Shown: positions 8,745 through 16,697 of the stretch, in pieces
Numbering within the stretch: position 1 is the stretch's first letter
How the letters are laid out: every line of letters begins with the position of its first letter
Assembly (NCBI GenBank): GCA_028709235.1
Contig: JAQVXL010000013.1
Coordinates: forward strand, 1 to 39,769
Direction: 5' to 3'
Length of the DNA stretch: 39,769 bases
Source: Desulfotomaculaceae bacterium
Lineage (GTDB): Bacteria; Bacillota; Desulfotomaculia; Desulfotomaculales; Pelotomaculaceae
Made by a program: the position numbers and the translations under genes
The notes under the pieces: generated by a model
Told to the model about the DNA's origin: nothing
Databases searched by the model: none
What the model saw: only the letters and a program-made list of their open reading frames with translations

Positions 8745-10073
8745 TTATTTAATCATCTGCTGCTTTTCGGTCTCGCTATATTCCGGCTGTTTCTTCGGTT
8801 TTTGGCCCGGCACATCCAGGTCAAATAAATTCTGCATAATCTCCGTGTACAAGTGCCCCTCCACGGTCAGGGCATATTTTTTTAATTGAGTGATGGGCAC
8901 ATGCAGCACCTGGTTGACAATTGAATTGGCCAGAGATGAAACGACTTTTTGATCATGTTCCGATAATTCACCAAGGCGGTTTAAGGCTCGCTGCAGTTCC
9001 TTTTGCTTTATTTCTTCTCCCCAGTTTTTAAGAGCAGCAACAGTAGGTATGACAAATTGCGTGCTGTGCCACTTCATGAACTTTTCAAGCTCTTCTTCAA
9101 TAATTGCTTCAGCCTTGTTGGCGGCATTTCTGCGCTCAGTCAGATTGTGGTCAACCACATTTTTCAGGTCGTCTATATCATAAAGGGTTACCCCCTTCAG
9201 TTTGCCTACTTCAGTTTCAATGTCCCGGGGCACCGCTATATCAATCATAAATATTTTTTTGCCGTTTCTTTTCTCCATAACACGCTGCATCTCTTCAGCT
9301 TTGACCACACTGTGGGATGCTGCGGTACAGCTGATCACTATATCAGTGTTTTCCATGTATTTATACAGTTCACTAAAATTGACGGCCTTGCCGTTAAACG
9401 TGGCGGCAAGGGCTGCCGCGCGGTCAAAGGAACGGTTTGAAACAATGACGCCTGAAATACCATTGTCGACGAGATGCCTGGCAGTTAACTCACTCATTTT
9501 ACCCGCGCCGATAATCAGCACCTGATGCTTGTTTAAATCACCCAGGTATTGTTTGGCCAATTCCACCGCGGCATAACTAATTGAAACGGCGTTGCGGTCA
9601 ATGCCTGTCTCTGTACGGACCCTTTTGCCCACAGTCAGAGCCAACTGGAAAAGAGTATTGATGACACGGTTGGTGGCCTCATATTCAACTGCGTCCATGT
9701 ACGCGGTCTTTAACTGGCCGAGGATCTGGGTTTCGCCCAGCAGCATCGAGTCCAGGCCTGACGCGACACGAAAAGTATGGCGGATCATATCATACAGGGT
9801 ATGACAGTAAGTAAGGTTCTTGATTTCTGATATATTAACACCCGACCAGCGGGACAAAAAATCCCAGATAGCATTGATCCCCTCGTCCATCTCAAGGGCA
9901 GCAGCATAAATCTCAGTCCTGTTGCAGGTAGATAAAATAACGCAGCCTTCAATAACTGGGTAGGATTTTAACCGTCTCAGAGCCCCTTTGAGCCTGTGAG
10001 CGGGAAAGGACAGTTTTTCCCTGACTTCAACCGGCGCCGTCCTGTGGTTAAGGCCTACTACTGTGATAAGCAC
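8745..10073 (-). CDS. hemA: Glutamyl-tRNA reductase
   Basis: HemA reduces glutamyl-tRNA to glutamate-1-semialdehyde with NADPH, the committed step of tetrapyrrole synthesis. The 442-residue protein has the catalytic cysteine at 50 (STCNRTE), the GLNHRTAP start, the substrate segment [15 protein letters not shown], the NADPH site IIGAGKMSE and a helical C-terminal dimerisation domain. The C terminus adds a charged Lys/Glu/Gln-rich tail of about 20 residues. The start is GTG preceded by AGGAGATG, and the reading frame overlaps the upstream dehydrogenase gene by 26 bases, indicating coupling. It feeds HemL at the far end of the same operon. Confidence 0.97.
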   Translation of the reverse strand: MLITVVGLNHRTAPVEVREKLSFPAHRLKGALRRLKSYPVIEGCVILSTCNRTEIYAAALEMDEGINAIWDFLSRWSGVNISEIKNLTYCHTLYDMIRHTFRVASGLDSMLLGETQILGQLKTAYMDAVEYEATNRVINTLFQLALTVGKRVRTETGIDRNAVSISYAAVELAKQYLGDLNKHQVLIIGAGKMSELTARHLVDNGISGVIVSNRSFDRAAALAATFNGKAVNFSELYKYMENTDIVISCTAASHSVVKAEEMQRVMEKRNGKKIFMIDIAVPRDIETEVGKLKGVTLYDIDDLKNVVDHNLTERRNAANKAEAIIEEELEKFMKWHSTQFVIPTVAALKNWGEEIKQKELQRALNRLGELSEHDQKVVSSLANSIVNQVLHVPITQLKKYALTVEGHLYTEIMQNLFDLDVPGQKPKKQPEYSETEKQQMIK

Positions 10074-10689
10074 CTAATAACATCTCCTTTGCCGGCTCTA
10101 AAAGGCCTTTCTTTAACATGTTCAGGATTTCATCACTTATAAGACTTTCCAGTATTTTACTTTTCTTTTCTGGATCAGAGACATTTTTAATTACTTCTTT
10201 TCTCAAGACACCCAGCATGTCCAAGAAATCTTCATACTGCGGCCCGTAAACCAACTCTAATTCTTCTCTGATCTTCCTGGCCAGCAGCGGGCTTTTCCCA
10301 CCAGTTGAGACTGCTATGGCCAGAGACCCCCTCCTGACAGTGGCAGGGACGTAGAAATTACATTTAGCCGGATCGTCTACAATATTAACTATCAGGTTTC
10401 GGCCTGCGCAATCGTCAGCAATTTGTCTGTTCACTTCTTCCCTGCCGGCGGCGCCGAAAACCAGGAACGTATCTTCCAGATCTGAGGATTTATAGCTCCC
10501 CCGTCTATATATGATCAAACCTTCTGCAGTCATAGCTGACAGCGCGGGAATTATCTCGGGGCTGACCAAGTAAACCAGCGCTCCGCACTCCAGCAGGGAG
10601 CGCACCTTACGTTCCGCAACTTTTCCCCCGCCTACGACCAGGCATTTTTTATTTTTTAAATCCAGAGATATCATGTAACTTGCAGCCAT
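10048..10689 (-). CDS. Precorrin-2 dehydrogenase, possibly also sirohydrochlorin ferrochelatase
   Basis: This matches the CysG N-terminal / Met8p family that oxidises precorrin-2 to sirohydrochlorin with NAD. The Rossmann motif [12 protein letters not shown] is near the N terminus, [21 protein letters not shown] (split here: NFYVPATV, then [13 protein letters not shown]) is the family's central block, and a helical C-terminal domain follows to about 213 residues. I place the start at the ATG at 10689, six bases after AGGCGGTG; the GTG two codons earlier is possible. Met8p-type proteins can also insert iron. Because no SirB/CbiX-type chelatase is seen in the operon, this protein may do both steps, but that is inference. 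Confidence 0.88.
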   Translation of the reverse strand: MAASYMISLDLKNKKCLVVGGGKVAERKVRSLLECGALVYLVSPEIIPALSAMTAEGLIIYRRGSYKSSDLEDTFLVFGAAGREEVNRQIADDCAGRNLIVNIVDDPAKCNFYVPATVRRGSLAIAVSTGGKSPLLARKIREELELVYGPQYEDFLDMLGVLRKEVIKNVSDPEKKSKILESLISDEILNMLKKGLLEPAKEMLLGAYHSSRP

Positions 10690-10729
10690 GTCCACACCGC
10701 CTGCAGAGTTTTAATCTATAACTGTTGCT

Positions 10730-11695
10730 TCAAAACTTTCTGGCGCACATAAAATCTGCTGCCATGCCCAGGGTCAGACGGGTTGGAATATCAGGCAGCT
10801 CTTTTAATTCCATTTTTGCTTTCATGATATATTTTTGCGCAATATCAAAAGAATACTCTATAGCCCCGGATTCTTTGACAATTTCTAATGCTTCATTAAC
10901 CTCATCGTCACTTTTATCCACTTTGGTTACCAGCTCAACAAGACGTTTCTTATCTTTGCAGTGTTTCAAGGCGTATATTATCGGCAACGTTATTATCCCC
11001 TGCCTTAGATCTCCGCCTATTGGCTTGCCCAGTTGACGCTGTTCCGCGATCATATCCAGGATGTCGTCGGTAATCTGAAAGGCCATCCCGATATTGTACC
11101 CGTACCTTCTGAGCGGTAAATGTATATCGCTGCCAGCGCCGCAGGCAACTGCCCCCAGTTGAGCGCTGGCAGATATTAGAAGTGCCGTTTTGCATTTGAT
11201 GCGGTACAAATAGTTCTTGATACTCTGGTTGATATCAAATGAAGAAGATATTTGGATAATTTCTCCTTTGGCCATCTGCACACTTGTGTCTGATAAAACT
11301 TCGAATATTAGCGGAGTGTCTTCATACCGGGATATCAGGATCGCTGATTTGGCGAAAAGAAATGAGCCGATATGAGTAGATATACTGTTCCCCCACATGG
11401 CTTTTACCGTAGGCTTGCCCCTGCGGGTCATAGAGGCGTCGACAACGTCATCGTGCACCAGAGACGCCATATGAATGAGTTCCAGGGTAGTTGCCAAGTG
11501 TATGACCTTTTCCATGTCGAAATTATAAAATTTCGCTCCATATAATGCCAGTGCTGGCCGTAACCTTTTACCGCCCGCGTTTAAAAGGTGTGTGGAAGTT
11601 TCCGTCAATATTTGATACTTTGCCTGAACTATTTTCCTTAATTCATTTTCAACAGCCTGTAGTTCATCTTTTATATCAATGTATAGTTCCAGCAT
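10730..11695 (-). CDS. Polyprenyl diphosphate synthase (heptaprenyl type, component II-like)
   Basis: An active trans-prenyltransferase that elongates allylic diphosphates with isopentenyl diphosphate, probably for the menaquinone side chain. The 321-residue protein has GGKRLRP (41-47), the first Asp-rich motif DDVVD (82-86), and the second DDILD (210-214) preceded by GMAFQIT. Component II (HepT) enzymes need a small regulatory partner, which is not seen here. The ATG has AGGGGG upstream. It lies first in the minus-strand run, 41 bases ahead of the precorrin-2 dehydrogenase gene, so quinone and haem synthesis may be transcribed together. Confidence 0.9.
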   Translation of the reverse strand: MLELYIDIKDELQAVENELRKIVQAKYQILTETSTHLLNAGGKRLRPALALYGAKFYNFDMEKVIHLATTLELIHMASLVHDDVVDASMTRRGKPTVKAMWGNSISTHIGSFLFAKSAILISRYEDTPLIFEVLSDTSVQMAKGEIIQISSSFDINQSIKNYLYRIKCKTALLISASAQLGAVACGAGSDIHLPLRRYGYNIGMAFQITDDILDMIAEQRQLGKPIGGDLRQGIITLPIIYALKHCKDKKRLVELVTKVDKSDDEVNEALEIVKESGAIEYSFDIAQKYIMKAKMELKELPDIPTRLTLGMAADFMCARKF

Positions 11696-11931
11696 TTTTC
11701 CCCCTGCTTATTTGAAAAAATCCCCATAAATTATGGCAATCCTGTATTTAATACAAAATATTAATTAATTTCTCGAAGCTTATGGGATAATCCTTTTTAC
11801 AGGAGGATATATTTTTTAAAAAACAAGTCAGTAAAAAGTGGCACTGTATTTATAATGTTAGTGTTTTTAAGAAAAAATATTAAGCACTTTATCATTATTG
11901 ACCAAAGATGAAGTCATTTCTGCATGAAAAC

Positions 11932-11960
11932 TTGATTTTTAGCCAAAATTCTAATATAAT
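11932..11960 (+). promoter_or_regulatory. Sigma-A type promoter of selC
   Basis: TTGATT (11932-11937), a 17-base spacer and a perfect TATAAT (11955-11960) stand about 30 bases ahead of the tRNA-Sec gene, so transcription would begin near 11967. The remainder of 11696-11931 is AT-rich and I see no gene in it; the minus-strand haem operon promoter must lie there but no clear hexamer pair stands out. Confidence 0.75.
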
Positions 11961-11990
11961 TTGATATCGTTAAAGGATTAAAAATAGTAT

Positions 11991-12088
11991 GGGGGTGGAT
12001 GGCGCCTGGTGGCGCTCCTGGTCTTCAAAACCAGTCGCGGGGCAGCGCTCCTGTCCTGGGTGGGTTCGATTCCCACGCACTCCCGCCA
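11991..12088 (+). tRNA. selC: Selenocysteine tRNA (anticodon UCA)
   Basis: The 98-base gene with encoded CCA has all selC hallmarks. The acceptor stem begins GGGGGTG and ends CACTCCC-G-CCA. The D arm GCGCC-TGGT-GGCGC has a short loop. The anticodon arm CTGGT-CTTCAAA-ACCAG reads UGA as selenocysteine, a long variable arm runs from about 12034 to 12055, and the T arm is GTGGG-TTCGATT-CCCAC. It decodes UGA with SelB and is charged through SelA, both encoded about 15-18 kb away in this window. The eighth acceptor pair appears mismatched (G-G). Confidence 0.95.
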
Positions 12089-12156
12089 GTAACCGACAAG
12101 GCTCATACGCTTGTTTATTTATTTTAAATATTTGTGGGAGATTTTTTCGGCAGGAA

Positions 12157-12822
12157 TTATCTCTCCCACCCTTCATCGCCAATAAGCGGCACAAAGCGGA
12201 CCGACCCTAAATTTCGCTTCTTAATATCGCCATGCATATCTTTACTAATCAACAGCAATTCTTGCGAGTCCCTTGTTCCCAGCGGAATGACAAGCCTCCC
12301 CCCCATATTTAGCTGTTCCAGCAAAGATTTCGGCGTAACCGAAGCCCCGGCGGAAACAATGATCTTGTCAAAAGGCGCTTGTTCAGGTAACCCCTTGGTA
12401 CCGTCTCCGGTAATCACCTCAATGTTATTATAATTTAGTTTTTTTAACAGGGTCTCGGCGCGTTTGGCATGTGATGCCAAACGTTCGATGGTGTAAACCT
12501 TGGACACCAACCTGGATAAGACAGCCGCCGCGTATCCAGAGCCGGTCCCGATTTCCAGGACAACATCGTCTTTCCCGGGATCCAGGGCTTCAATCATGTA
12601 GGCGACAATATATGGCTGGCTAATCGTTTGCCCATCCCCAATGGACAGAGGCCCGTCACAATACGCGTAATCCCGCAAATTTTCCGGCACAAACAGATGC
12701 CTCGGCACGGCAAGCATGCTGTTTTGCACAGCTTCGTTCCATATCCCCCTGAAAATAAGCTGTTCCTTGACCATTGCCTCCCGTTCTGAAATTTTATTGT
12801 CGTCGTTTCTTAAACCTGCCAA
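12157..12822 (-). CDS. pcm: Protein-L-isoaspartate O-methyltransferase
   Basis: PCM methylates isoaspartyl residues in damaged proteins with SAM, starting their repair. The 221-residue protein has the family signature VPRHLFVPE, the substrate segment GDGQTISQPYIVAYM and the SAM motif VLEIGTGSGYAAAVLS. It ends with the typical GRLVIPLG strand. The start is TTG with AGGTGA seven bases before it. It is convergent with selC, and the short gap between them (12089-12156) shows no clear hairpin. Isoaspartate repair is useful in slow-growing or dormant cells, which fits a spore former. Confidence 0.93.
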   Translation of the reverse strand: MAGLRNDDNKISEREAMVKEQLIFRGIWNEAVQNSMLAVPRHLFVPENLRDYAYCDGPLSIGDGQTISQPYIVAYMIEALDPGKDDVVLEIGTGSGYAAAVLSRLVSKVYTIERLASHAKRAETLLKKLNYNNIEVITGDGTKGLPEQAPFDKIIVSAGASVTPKSLLEQLNMGGRLVIPLGTRDSQELLLISKDMHGDIKKRNLGSVRFVPLIGDEGWER

Positions 12823-12945
12823 GCATAATCACCTGCCTTATTATCTGATATCAAAGATATCTTAACCTTATCCATTTCAGTGAGCAAGTATAATACCATC
12901 ATATTATGGAAAATATATTTAAAACTATTGCGGGAGGTGATTTGT

Positions 12946-13095
12946 TTGCCCCACATTAAGTGTTCTGTTTCCGAATGCCAGTGGAACAATGCTGTAGAAT
13001 GTCACGCACCTATGATCCAGGTGGATCACAATAACACCAGCGCTGCTGATACTTCCGAGCAGACAAAATGCGAAACCTTTAAAATAAAATCATAA
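12946..13095 (+). CDS. DUF1540 small cysteine-rich protein
   Basis: I choose the TTG at 12946, six bases after GGGAGGTG, giving 49 residues beginning MPHIKCSVSEC. A longer frame from 12880 exists but lacks a ribosome site at its ATG. The cysteine pattern CSVSECQWN, CHAPMIQVD, CETF is that of the DUF1540 family, proteins of about 40-60 residues often present in one or more copies in Clostridia and Bacilli, which may bind metal through the four cysteines. Function is unknown. A strong hairpin follows 38 bases downstream, so it is probably a single-gene transcript. Confidence 0.8.
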   Translation: MPHIKCSVSECQWNNAVECHAPMIQVDHNNTSAADTSEQTKCETFKIKS

Positions 13096-13133
13096 AAAAA
13101 AGAGTTTTTAACCCAAAGAATGGTTGAAAAAAC

Positions 13134-13165
13134 GAAAGGCTGGTTGAAAAACCAGCCTTTCTCTA
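13134..13165 (+). terminator. Hairpin after the DUF1540 gene
   Basis: GAAAGGCTGGTT (13134-13145) pairs perfectly with AACCAGCCTTTC (13150-13161) around a GAAA tetraloop, a very stable 12-bp stem. The following CTCTAAT is a poor T-tract, so it may act as an RNA-stabilising or partly terminating structure ahead of lgt. A partial direct copy of the loop side (TGGTTGAAAAA) precedes it at 13121. Confidence 0.6.
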
Positions 13166-13205
13166 ATATGATTGGAAGAAACATTTCAATAATGGAGGAA
13201 CTGCG

Positions 13206-13976
13206 ATGATAAACCCGGTGGCGATCCAGATCGGATACATTTCTATACACTGGTACGGTATTCTTATCGATATCGCTTTTATTCTCGGTGCAGTGCTTGC
13301 TTATCGCCAGGCGAAAATATCAGGATTAAGTACAGATCATTTGTTCAATATCATTATTCTAATTATTCCGGCGGCCTTAATCGGAGCCAGGCTGTACTAT
13401 GTTGTTTTTAATTGGCAGAGTTACGCTCATAACCCATTAGAAGCGTTTGCGATCTGGCACGGTGGCCTGGCAATACATGGAGGACTAATCGCCGGTGTTA
13501 TTGTCGGCTACTTATATATAAAAAAGTTTAATTTAAATTTCTGGAGATACGCTGATGCTGTCGCTCCAAGTATTATCCTGGGCCAGGCTATTGGCAGGTG
13601 GGGCAACTTCATCAACCAGGAAGCTTACGGCTACCCCGTAAGCAGTGAGTTTATCAGCCATTTTCCTGCCTTTATCCAGAAGCAGATGTTTATAGAAAAC
13701 CAATATCGCCATCCGGCGTTTCTGTACGAATCACTCTGGGACCTGGCGGTATTCGCATTTCTTATGTATATTTTTAAACGAAAAAAATTTGACGGGCAGG
13801 TTATGCTCCTTTACCTGGCGCTTTATTCAGTCGGCCGGTTTTTTATCGAATCCCTGCGCATGGACAGCGAAATGCTGGGCCCATTCAGGCTTGCCCAAGT
13901 TATAAGCATTATACTAATCGGCCTGGCAGCTTATTTTTATATAAAATTCTCTCGAAAGAAGCAGCAAATAAAATAG
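13206..13976 (+). CDS. lgt: Prolipoprotein diacylglyceryl transferase
   Basis: Lgt adds the diacylglyceryl group from phosphatidylglycerol to the lipobox cysteine of prolipoproteins at the inner membrane. The 256-residue protein is mostly transmembrane and carries the family motifs HGGLAIHGG (about 84-92), the signature GRWGNFINQEAYG and RHPAFLYES. C-terminal helices include SVGRFFIESLRMDSE. A clear GGAGG lies before the ATG. It is the first gene of a short plus-strand run. The C-terminal tail is lysine-rich, as expected on the cytoplasmic side. Confidence 0.96.
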   Translation: MINPVAIQIGYISIHWYGILIDIAFILGAVLAYRQAKISGLSTDHLFNIIILIIPAALIGARLYYVVFNWQSYAHNPLEAFAIWHGGLAIHGGLIAGVIVGYLYIKKFNLNFWRYADAVAPSIILGQAIGRWGNFINQEAYGYPVSSEFISHFPAFIQKQMFIENQYRHPAFLYESLWDLAVFAFLMYIFKRKKFDGQVMLLYLALYSVGRFFIESLRMDSEMLGPFRLAQVISIILIGLAAYFYIKFSRKKQQIK

Positions 13977-14033
13977 AAAAGGGCATACTAAGAACAACTT
14001 TATAAGAACAACTCTAAATGAGGTGACATAGGT

Positions 14034-14264
14034 ATGACACTATTTACCAGCTTATTTGGCCACAGGGGCAGTGAACTTCTGGTACGTGAACAGATATCAT
14101 ATTTTATCCGTGACGCCCAAAATACACTAATGGATATTGGTAATTTAATACAAGAGATAGAAAACACAGGGCATCCTGATATCTCAAACCAGTGCTCCAG
14201 GTTATCCCAACTAAACTCTCACCTGGGTAAAACACTTGAGCAGGCCCAAAAATCTATAAACTGA
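14034..14264 (+). CDS. Small helical protein of unknown function
   Basis: The 76-residue ORF has a good site (GAGGTGACATAGGT before ATG) and lies 57 bases after lgt. It contains no signal peptide, membrane segment or cysteine-rich motif other than one cysteine at about 62. The sequence is rich in polar helix formers (REQISYFIRDAQN, LIQEIENTG, LNSHLGKTLEQAQKS) and is probably a small all-alpha protein. I do not recognise a family. The ribosome site, absence of overlap and position in the operon support it being real. Confidence 0.65.
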   Translation: MTLFTSLFGHRGSELLVREQISYFIRDAQNTLMDIGNLIQEIENTGHPDISNQCSRLSQLNSHLGKTLEQAQKSIN

Positions 14265-14375
14265 TCATTGCCGGTAATATTAGCAATTGTTGTTATTAAT
14301 AGACTGATACGTGTAACACACCAAACGAGATCCTCATATTATACAAAAAAAGTATATTGAGGAGGTACTTATATT

Positions 14376-14489
14376 ATGGCATTTGGCACTGGCAGCGGCG
14401 GGGCAATTTCCGGATCCTTCAATTTCTCTTTCTTCTTTACATTTTTCTTCTTTATAATAATTATACTTTGCTTGTTCTTCTTTATCTAG
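14376..14489 (+). CDS. 37-residue single-pass membrane protein
   Basis: An ATG at 14376 follows GAGGAGGT by seven bases and opens a 38-codon frame ending TAG at 14487-14489, immediately followed by a strong terminator. The product has a Gly/Ser-rich start (MAFGTGSGGAISGS) and then an unbroken hydrophobic stretch of Phe and Ile with one Cys (residues 17-37), ending directly at the stop. This resembles very small spore or membrane-associated proteins such as the YjcZ type in layout only; I cannot assign a family. The flanking ribosome site and terminator make a real monocistronic gene likely. Confidence 0.65.
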   Translation: MAFGTGSGGAISGSFNFSFFFTFFFFIIIILCLFFFI

Positions 14490-14503
14490 GTTTAAAGTCT
14501 ACT

Positions 14504-14544
14504 GAGGACGGGGATCTAAAAACCCGTCCTCCTTTTATTTTTTG
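14504..14544 (+). terminator. Intrinsic terminator after the 37-residue ORF
   Basis: GAGGACGGG (14504-14512) pairs with CCCGTCCTC (14523-14531) and is followed by CTTTTATTTTTTG. It is a textbook plus-strand terminator located 15 bases after the small membrane protein's stop and ahead of the universal stress gene. Confidence 0.9.
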
Positions 14545-14591
14545 TTAAAAATTGATATAATTAGATTGAATTACAAGTAGGAGGAATTGTC

Positions 14592-15029
14592 ATGTACAAT
14601 AATATTTTAGTACCTGTGGACGGTTCTGAAAAATCCGCTTTAGCCGCGCTGCATGGGGCGGAACTCGCCTCAAAAACAGGATCTAAATTATTTTTATTTC
14701 ACGTAGTTCCCTCACTACCTCCATACATAGACACTGCTCCTGACCGCTTAAGCAAGGTCCAGCAGTCTATTATGGACCAATTAATAGAGCAAGGAAATAT
14801 CATACTGTCTAAAGTTAACGATGATCTGGCAGCATACGGTCTGAACATTCATACTGATATTGCTGTTGGTAATCCCGCCGAACAAATAATAAAAAAAGCA
14901 AAAGAAATCAATTGTGAGCTTGTGATCATGGGCAGCAGGGGTTTAGGGGAAATAAAAGGCATCCTTATGGGGAGCGTAAGCAATAAAGTAACAAAGCACG
15001 CCGGCTGTCCGGTTATGATCGTCAGATAA
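14592..15029 (+). CDS. Universal stress protein, UspA family
   Basis: The 145-residue protein is a single Usp domain. It starts with ILVPVDGSEKSALAA and ends with the nucleotide-binding loop GSRGLGEIKGILMGSVSNKV, which fits the G-2x-G-9x-G(S/T) ATP-binding pattern, then CPVMIVR. Such proteins are stress-induced cytoplasmic ATP binders of poorly defined function. The ATG has TAGGAGGA upstream. It stands alone between a terminator and a convergent neighbour. Confidence 0.93.
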   Translation: MYNNILVPVDGSEKSALAALHGAELASKTGSKLFLFHVVPSLPPYIDTAPDRLSKVQQSIMDQLIEQGNIILSKVNDDLAAYGLNIHTDIAVGNPAEQIIKKAKEINCELVIMGSRGLGEIKGILMGSVSNKVTKHAGCPVMIVR

Positions 15030-15038
15030 TATTGACTA

Positions 15039-15443
15039 CTAAGCACCAGTCTTGGGACTAAAAATGGCAGACGAAGGAGAATTTACTTCAGCAGTTGAAA
15101 TGCAGGGCAGGTCGTGTGGCGCAAAAATAGTATTTGACCGCAGTAATGGCAAAAATACATTATCTTCGTTTAATGTCCCTATTTCGCAGTTGTATGACAT
15201 GCCCGGCTGTACATTTTCAAAATAAAAACTTTTTTTAGTCAGATCGAAGTCATATACTTGACAGAAACCGCTTACCTCTGTGTTTAACCTGATCTGCACG
15301 CTCTTTTTCTCGCTCAGCGTATTTTTTAACCCTGGTGACAATTCCCAGTATGCATACAGGGTCTTGGGACTCTGGATCAATAAAAAGAGTGTGTTCTCGT
15401 GGTACTCTGCCGGCAGGATTTTTTTAAATTTTTGATTTTCCAT
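15039..15443 (-). CDS. DUF4912 domain protein
   Basis: The 134-residue protein begins with a short charged leader and then LPAEYHENTLFLLIQSPKTLYAYWEL (split here: LPAEYHENTLFLL, then SPKTLYAYWEL), the typical DUF4912 opening in which a tyrosine and YWE core are conserved. A beta-rich body and the C-terminal segment RSNTIFAPHDLP follow. Members are widespread in Firmicutes, Deltaproteobacteria and thermophiles; the function is unknown. The ATG is preceded by GAGGGGAGAG. It converges on the universal stress gene with only nine bases between the stops. Confidence 0.8.
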   Translation of the reverse strand: MENQKFKKILPAEYHENTLFLLIQSPKTLYAYWELSPGLKNTLSEKKSVQIRLNTEVSGFCQVYDFDLTKKSFYFENVQPGMSYNCEIGTLNEDNVFLPLLRSNTIFAPHDLPCISTAEVNSPSSAIFSPKTGA

Positions 15444-15525
15444 TTATACTCTCCCCTCTCATTTTATAGATCATTTGACACATGACATTATAATTCCTCC
15501 CACATATGGTATTATATATAAATTT

Positions 15526-16407
15526 TCATTGTACTCTTGCTGCTGAATTCAAAAAGCTTAATACGTTCAAAGCCGCTACCTGGCCCTCCCCAACCGCTTT
15601 GGCCAGCTGATATGGTTTGCCCGTACAATCACCGGCCGCAAAAACACCTTCGATATTTGTTTTAAGTTCACGGTCGACCAGGATGTGATTTTCCTTGACA
15701 GCCAAACCGGGCAAAAGGGTGTCCGGCAGATATGTTTCTCTGTAGATAAACACACCCTGCACAGCCAGTTCACGCCCGTCAATTCTTAATCCGGTGGCGC
15801 TGCTGGCGCCTGTTACAGCCTGTATATTTTCTGCTTCAATCACTTCAATACCATCTTTAAGGCCATTAAACACTTTCTTATCGCCTGCAATGAAATACAC
15901 TCTGCGGCAAAATTCCATTAGAAAATTAGCATCCTCAACGCCTTCGCCGGTATAAGCAATCACTGCCACATCTTTCCCTGCAAATAACGGTCCATCGCAG
16001 GTAGCACAGTATCCCACACCTTTTCCCGTGAACTCTCTCTCTCCATCGATTAATTTGTCAACAGTGATGCCGGTGGCAATTATGACTGCCCGCGCGTTAT
16101 AATCCCGATCCCCCGCTCTCAGCGTAAAACTGCCGTAGCTGTTTTGCATGACTGAATTAATTATGTTCTGCTGGATGGAAATATTCATCTCTTTGGCATG
16201 CCCCAAAAATTTCTCTCTCAATGTCTCTCCGGATATGTTGGGGTAACCAAGGTAGTTGTTGACGATTGAAGATTTTTGTAGTTTTGGAGCACATAGATCC
16301 CCGCCGAACAAATCAACAGTTTTCCTCCTGATGCTGGCGTTTATCGCTGCGGACAAACCGGCCGGCCCGCAGCCGATAATGGCTATATCGGAGATCTCCT
16401 TTTCCAT
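15526..16407 (-). CDS. Thioredoxin-reductase-like flavoprotein without NADPH motifs
   Basis: The 293-residue protein has the thioredoxin reductase layout: FAD motif GCGPAGLSAA (12-21), redox-active CATC (134-137) in GYCATCDGPLF, and the C-terminal FAD block GVFAAGDCTGKPYQLAKAVGEG. The NADPH-binding site is missing. Where the family has GGGDSA or GGGNTA, this one reads AYTGEG (151-156), and the downstream HRR arginines are replaced by IAGDKK (173-178). Such loss is known in ferredoxin-dependent flavin thioredoxin reductases of Clostridia, so the electron donor here may be ferredoxin. The ATG has GAGGGG upstream. An ordinary trxB is the less likely reading. Confidence 0.85.
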   Translation of the reverse strand: MEKEISDIAIIGCGPAGLSAAINASIRRKTVDLFGGDLCAPKLQKSSIVNNYLGYPNISGETLREKFLGHAKEMNISIQQNIINSVMQNSYGSFTLRAGDRDYNARAVIIATGITVDKLIDGEREFTGKGVGYCATCDGPLFAGKDVAVIAYTGEGVEDANFLMEFCRRVYFIAGDKKVFNGLKDGIEVIEAENIQAVTGASSATGLRIDGRELAVQGVFIYRETYLPDTLLPGLAVKENHILVDRELKTNIEGVFAAGDCTGKPYQLAKAVGEGQVAALNVLSFLNSAARVQ

Positions 16408-16653
16408 TTGCGTCCCCTCTTCTGTTTTTTAACATTATGCCCATGATACAAACAGGTTTTGCATTTAATCTTTATCTGCACACCGGTAATCTGCTGGAAT
16501 ATGCTAAAGCGAAGGGGGCCGGACGTTATAAAATGAGATTTAGAATTAATCCTCTTATCATGAGGTGGAAAATAGCGCGACTGGTAAACCTGATCAGATT
16601 GTTGAACATAACGCATTTTTTCAAAGCAGTAACTAATAAGATATCTGAGAAGA

Positions 16654-16688
16654 ATTTAAAAAGCGCTGTACCGGGTTACAGCGCTTTT
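16654..16688 (-). terminator. Terminator of hisG
   Basis: AAAAGCGCTGTA (16659-16670) pairs perfectly with TACAGCGCTTTT (16677-16688) around CCGGGT. On the minus strand it ends in TTTTTAAATT and lies nine bases after the hisG stop. The remaining gap up to 16407 (about 250 bases) shows nothing I would call a gene. Confidence 0.9.
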
Positions 16689-16697
16689 ACAACTGGT

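Noticed and set aside
11970-12210. Short ORFs on both strands at 11.97-12.21 kb
   Set aside because: They overlap the tRNA-Sec gene and are products of its structured sequence.
14357-14548. A 63-codon ORF in a frame overlapping the 37-residue protein
   Set aside because: Its ATG lies before the Shine-Dalgarno site that serves the ATG at 14376, and it reads through the terminator stem.
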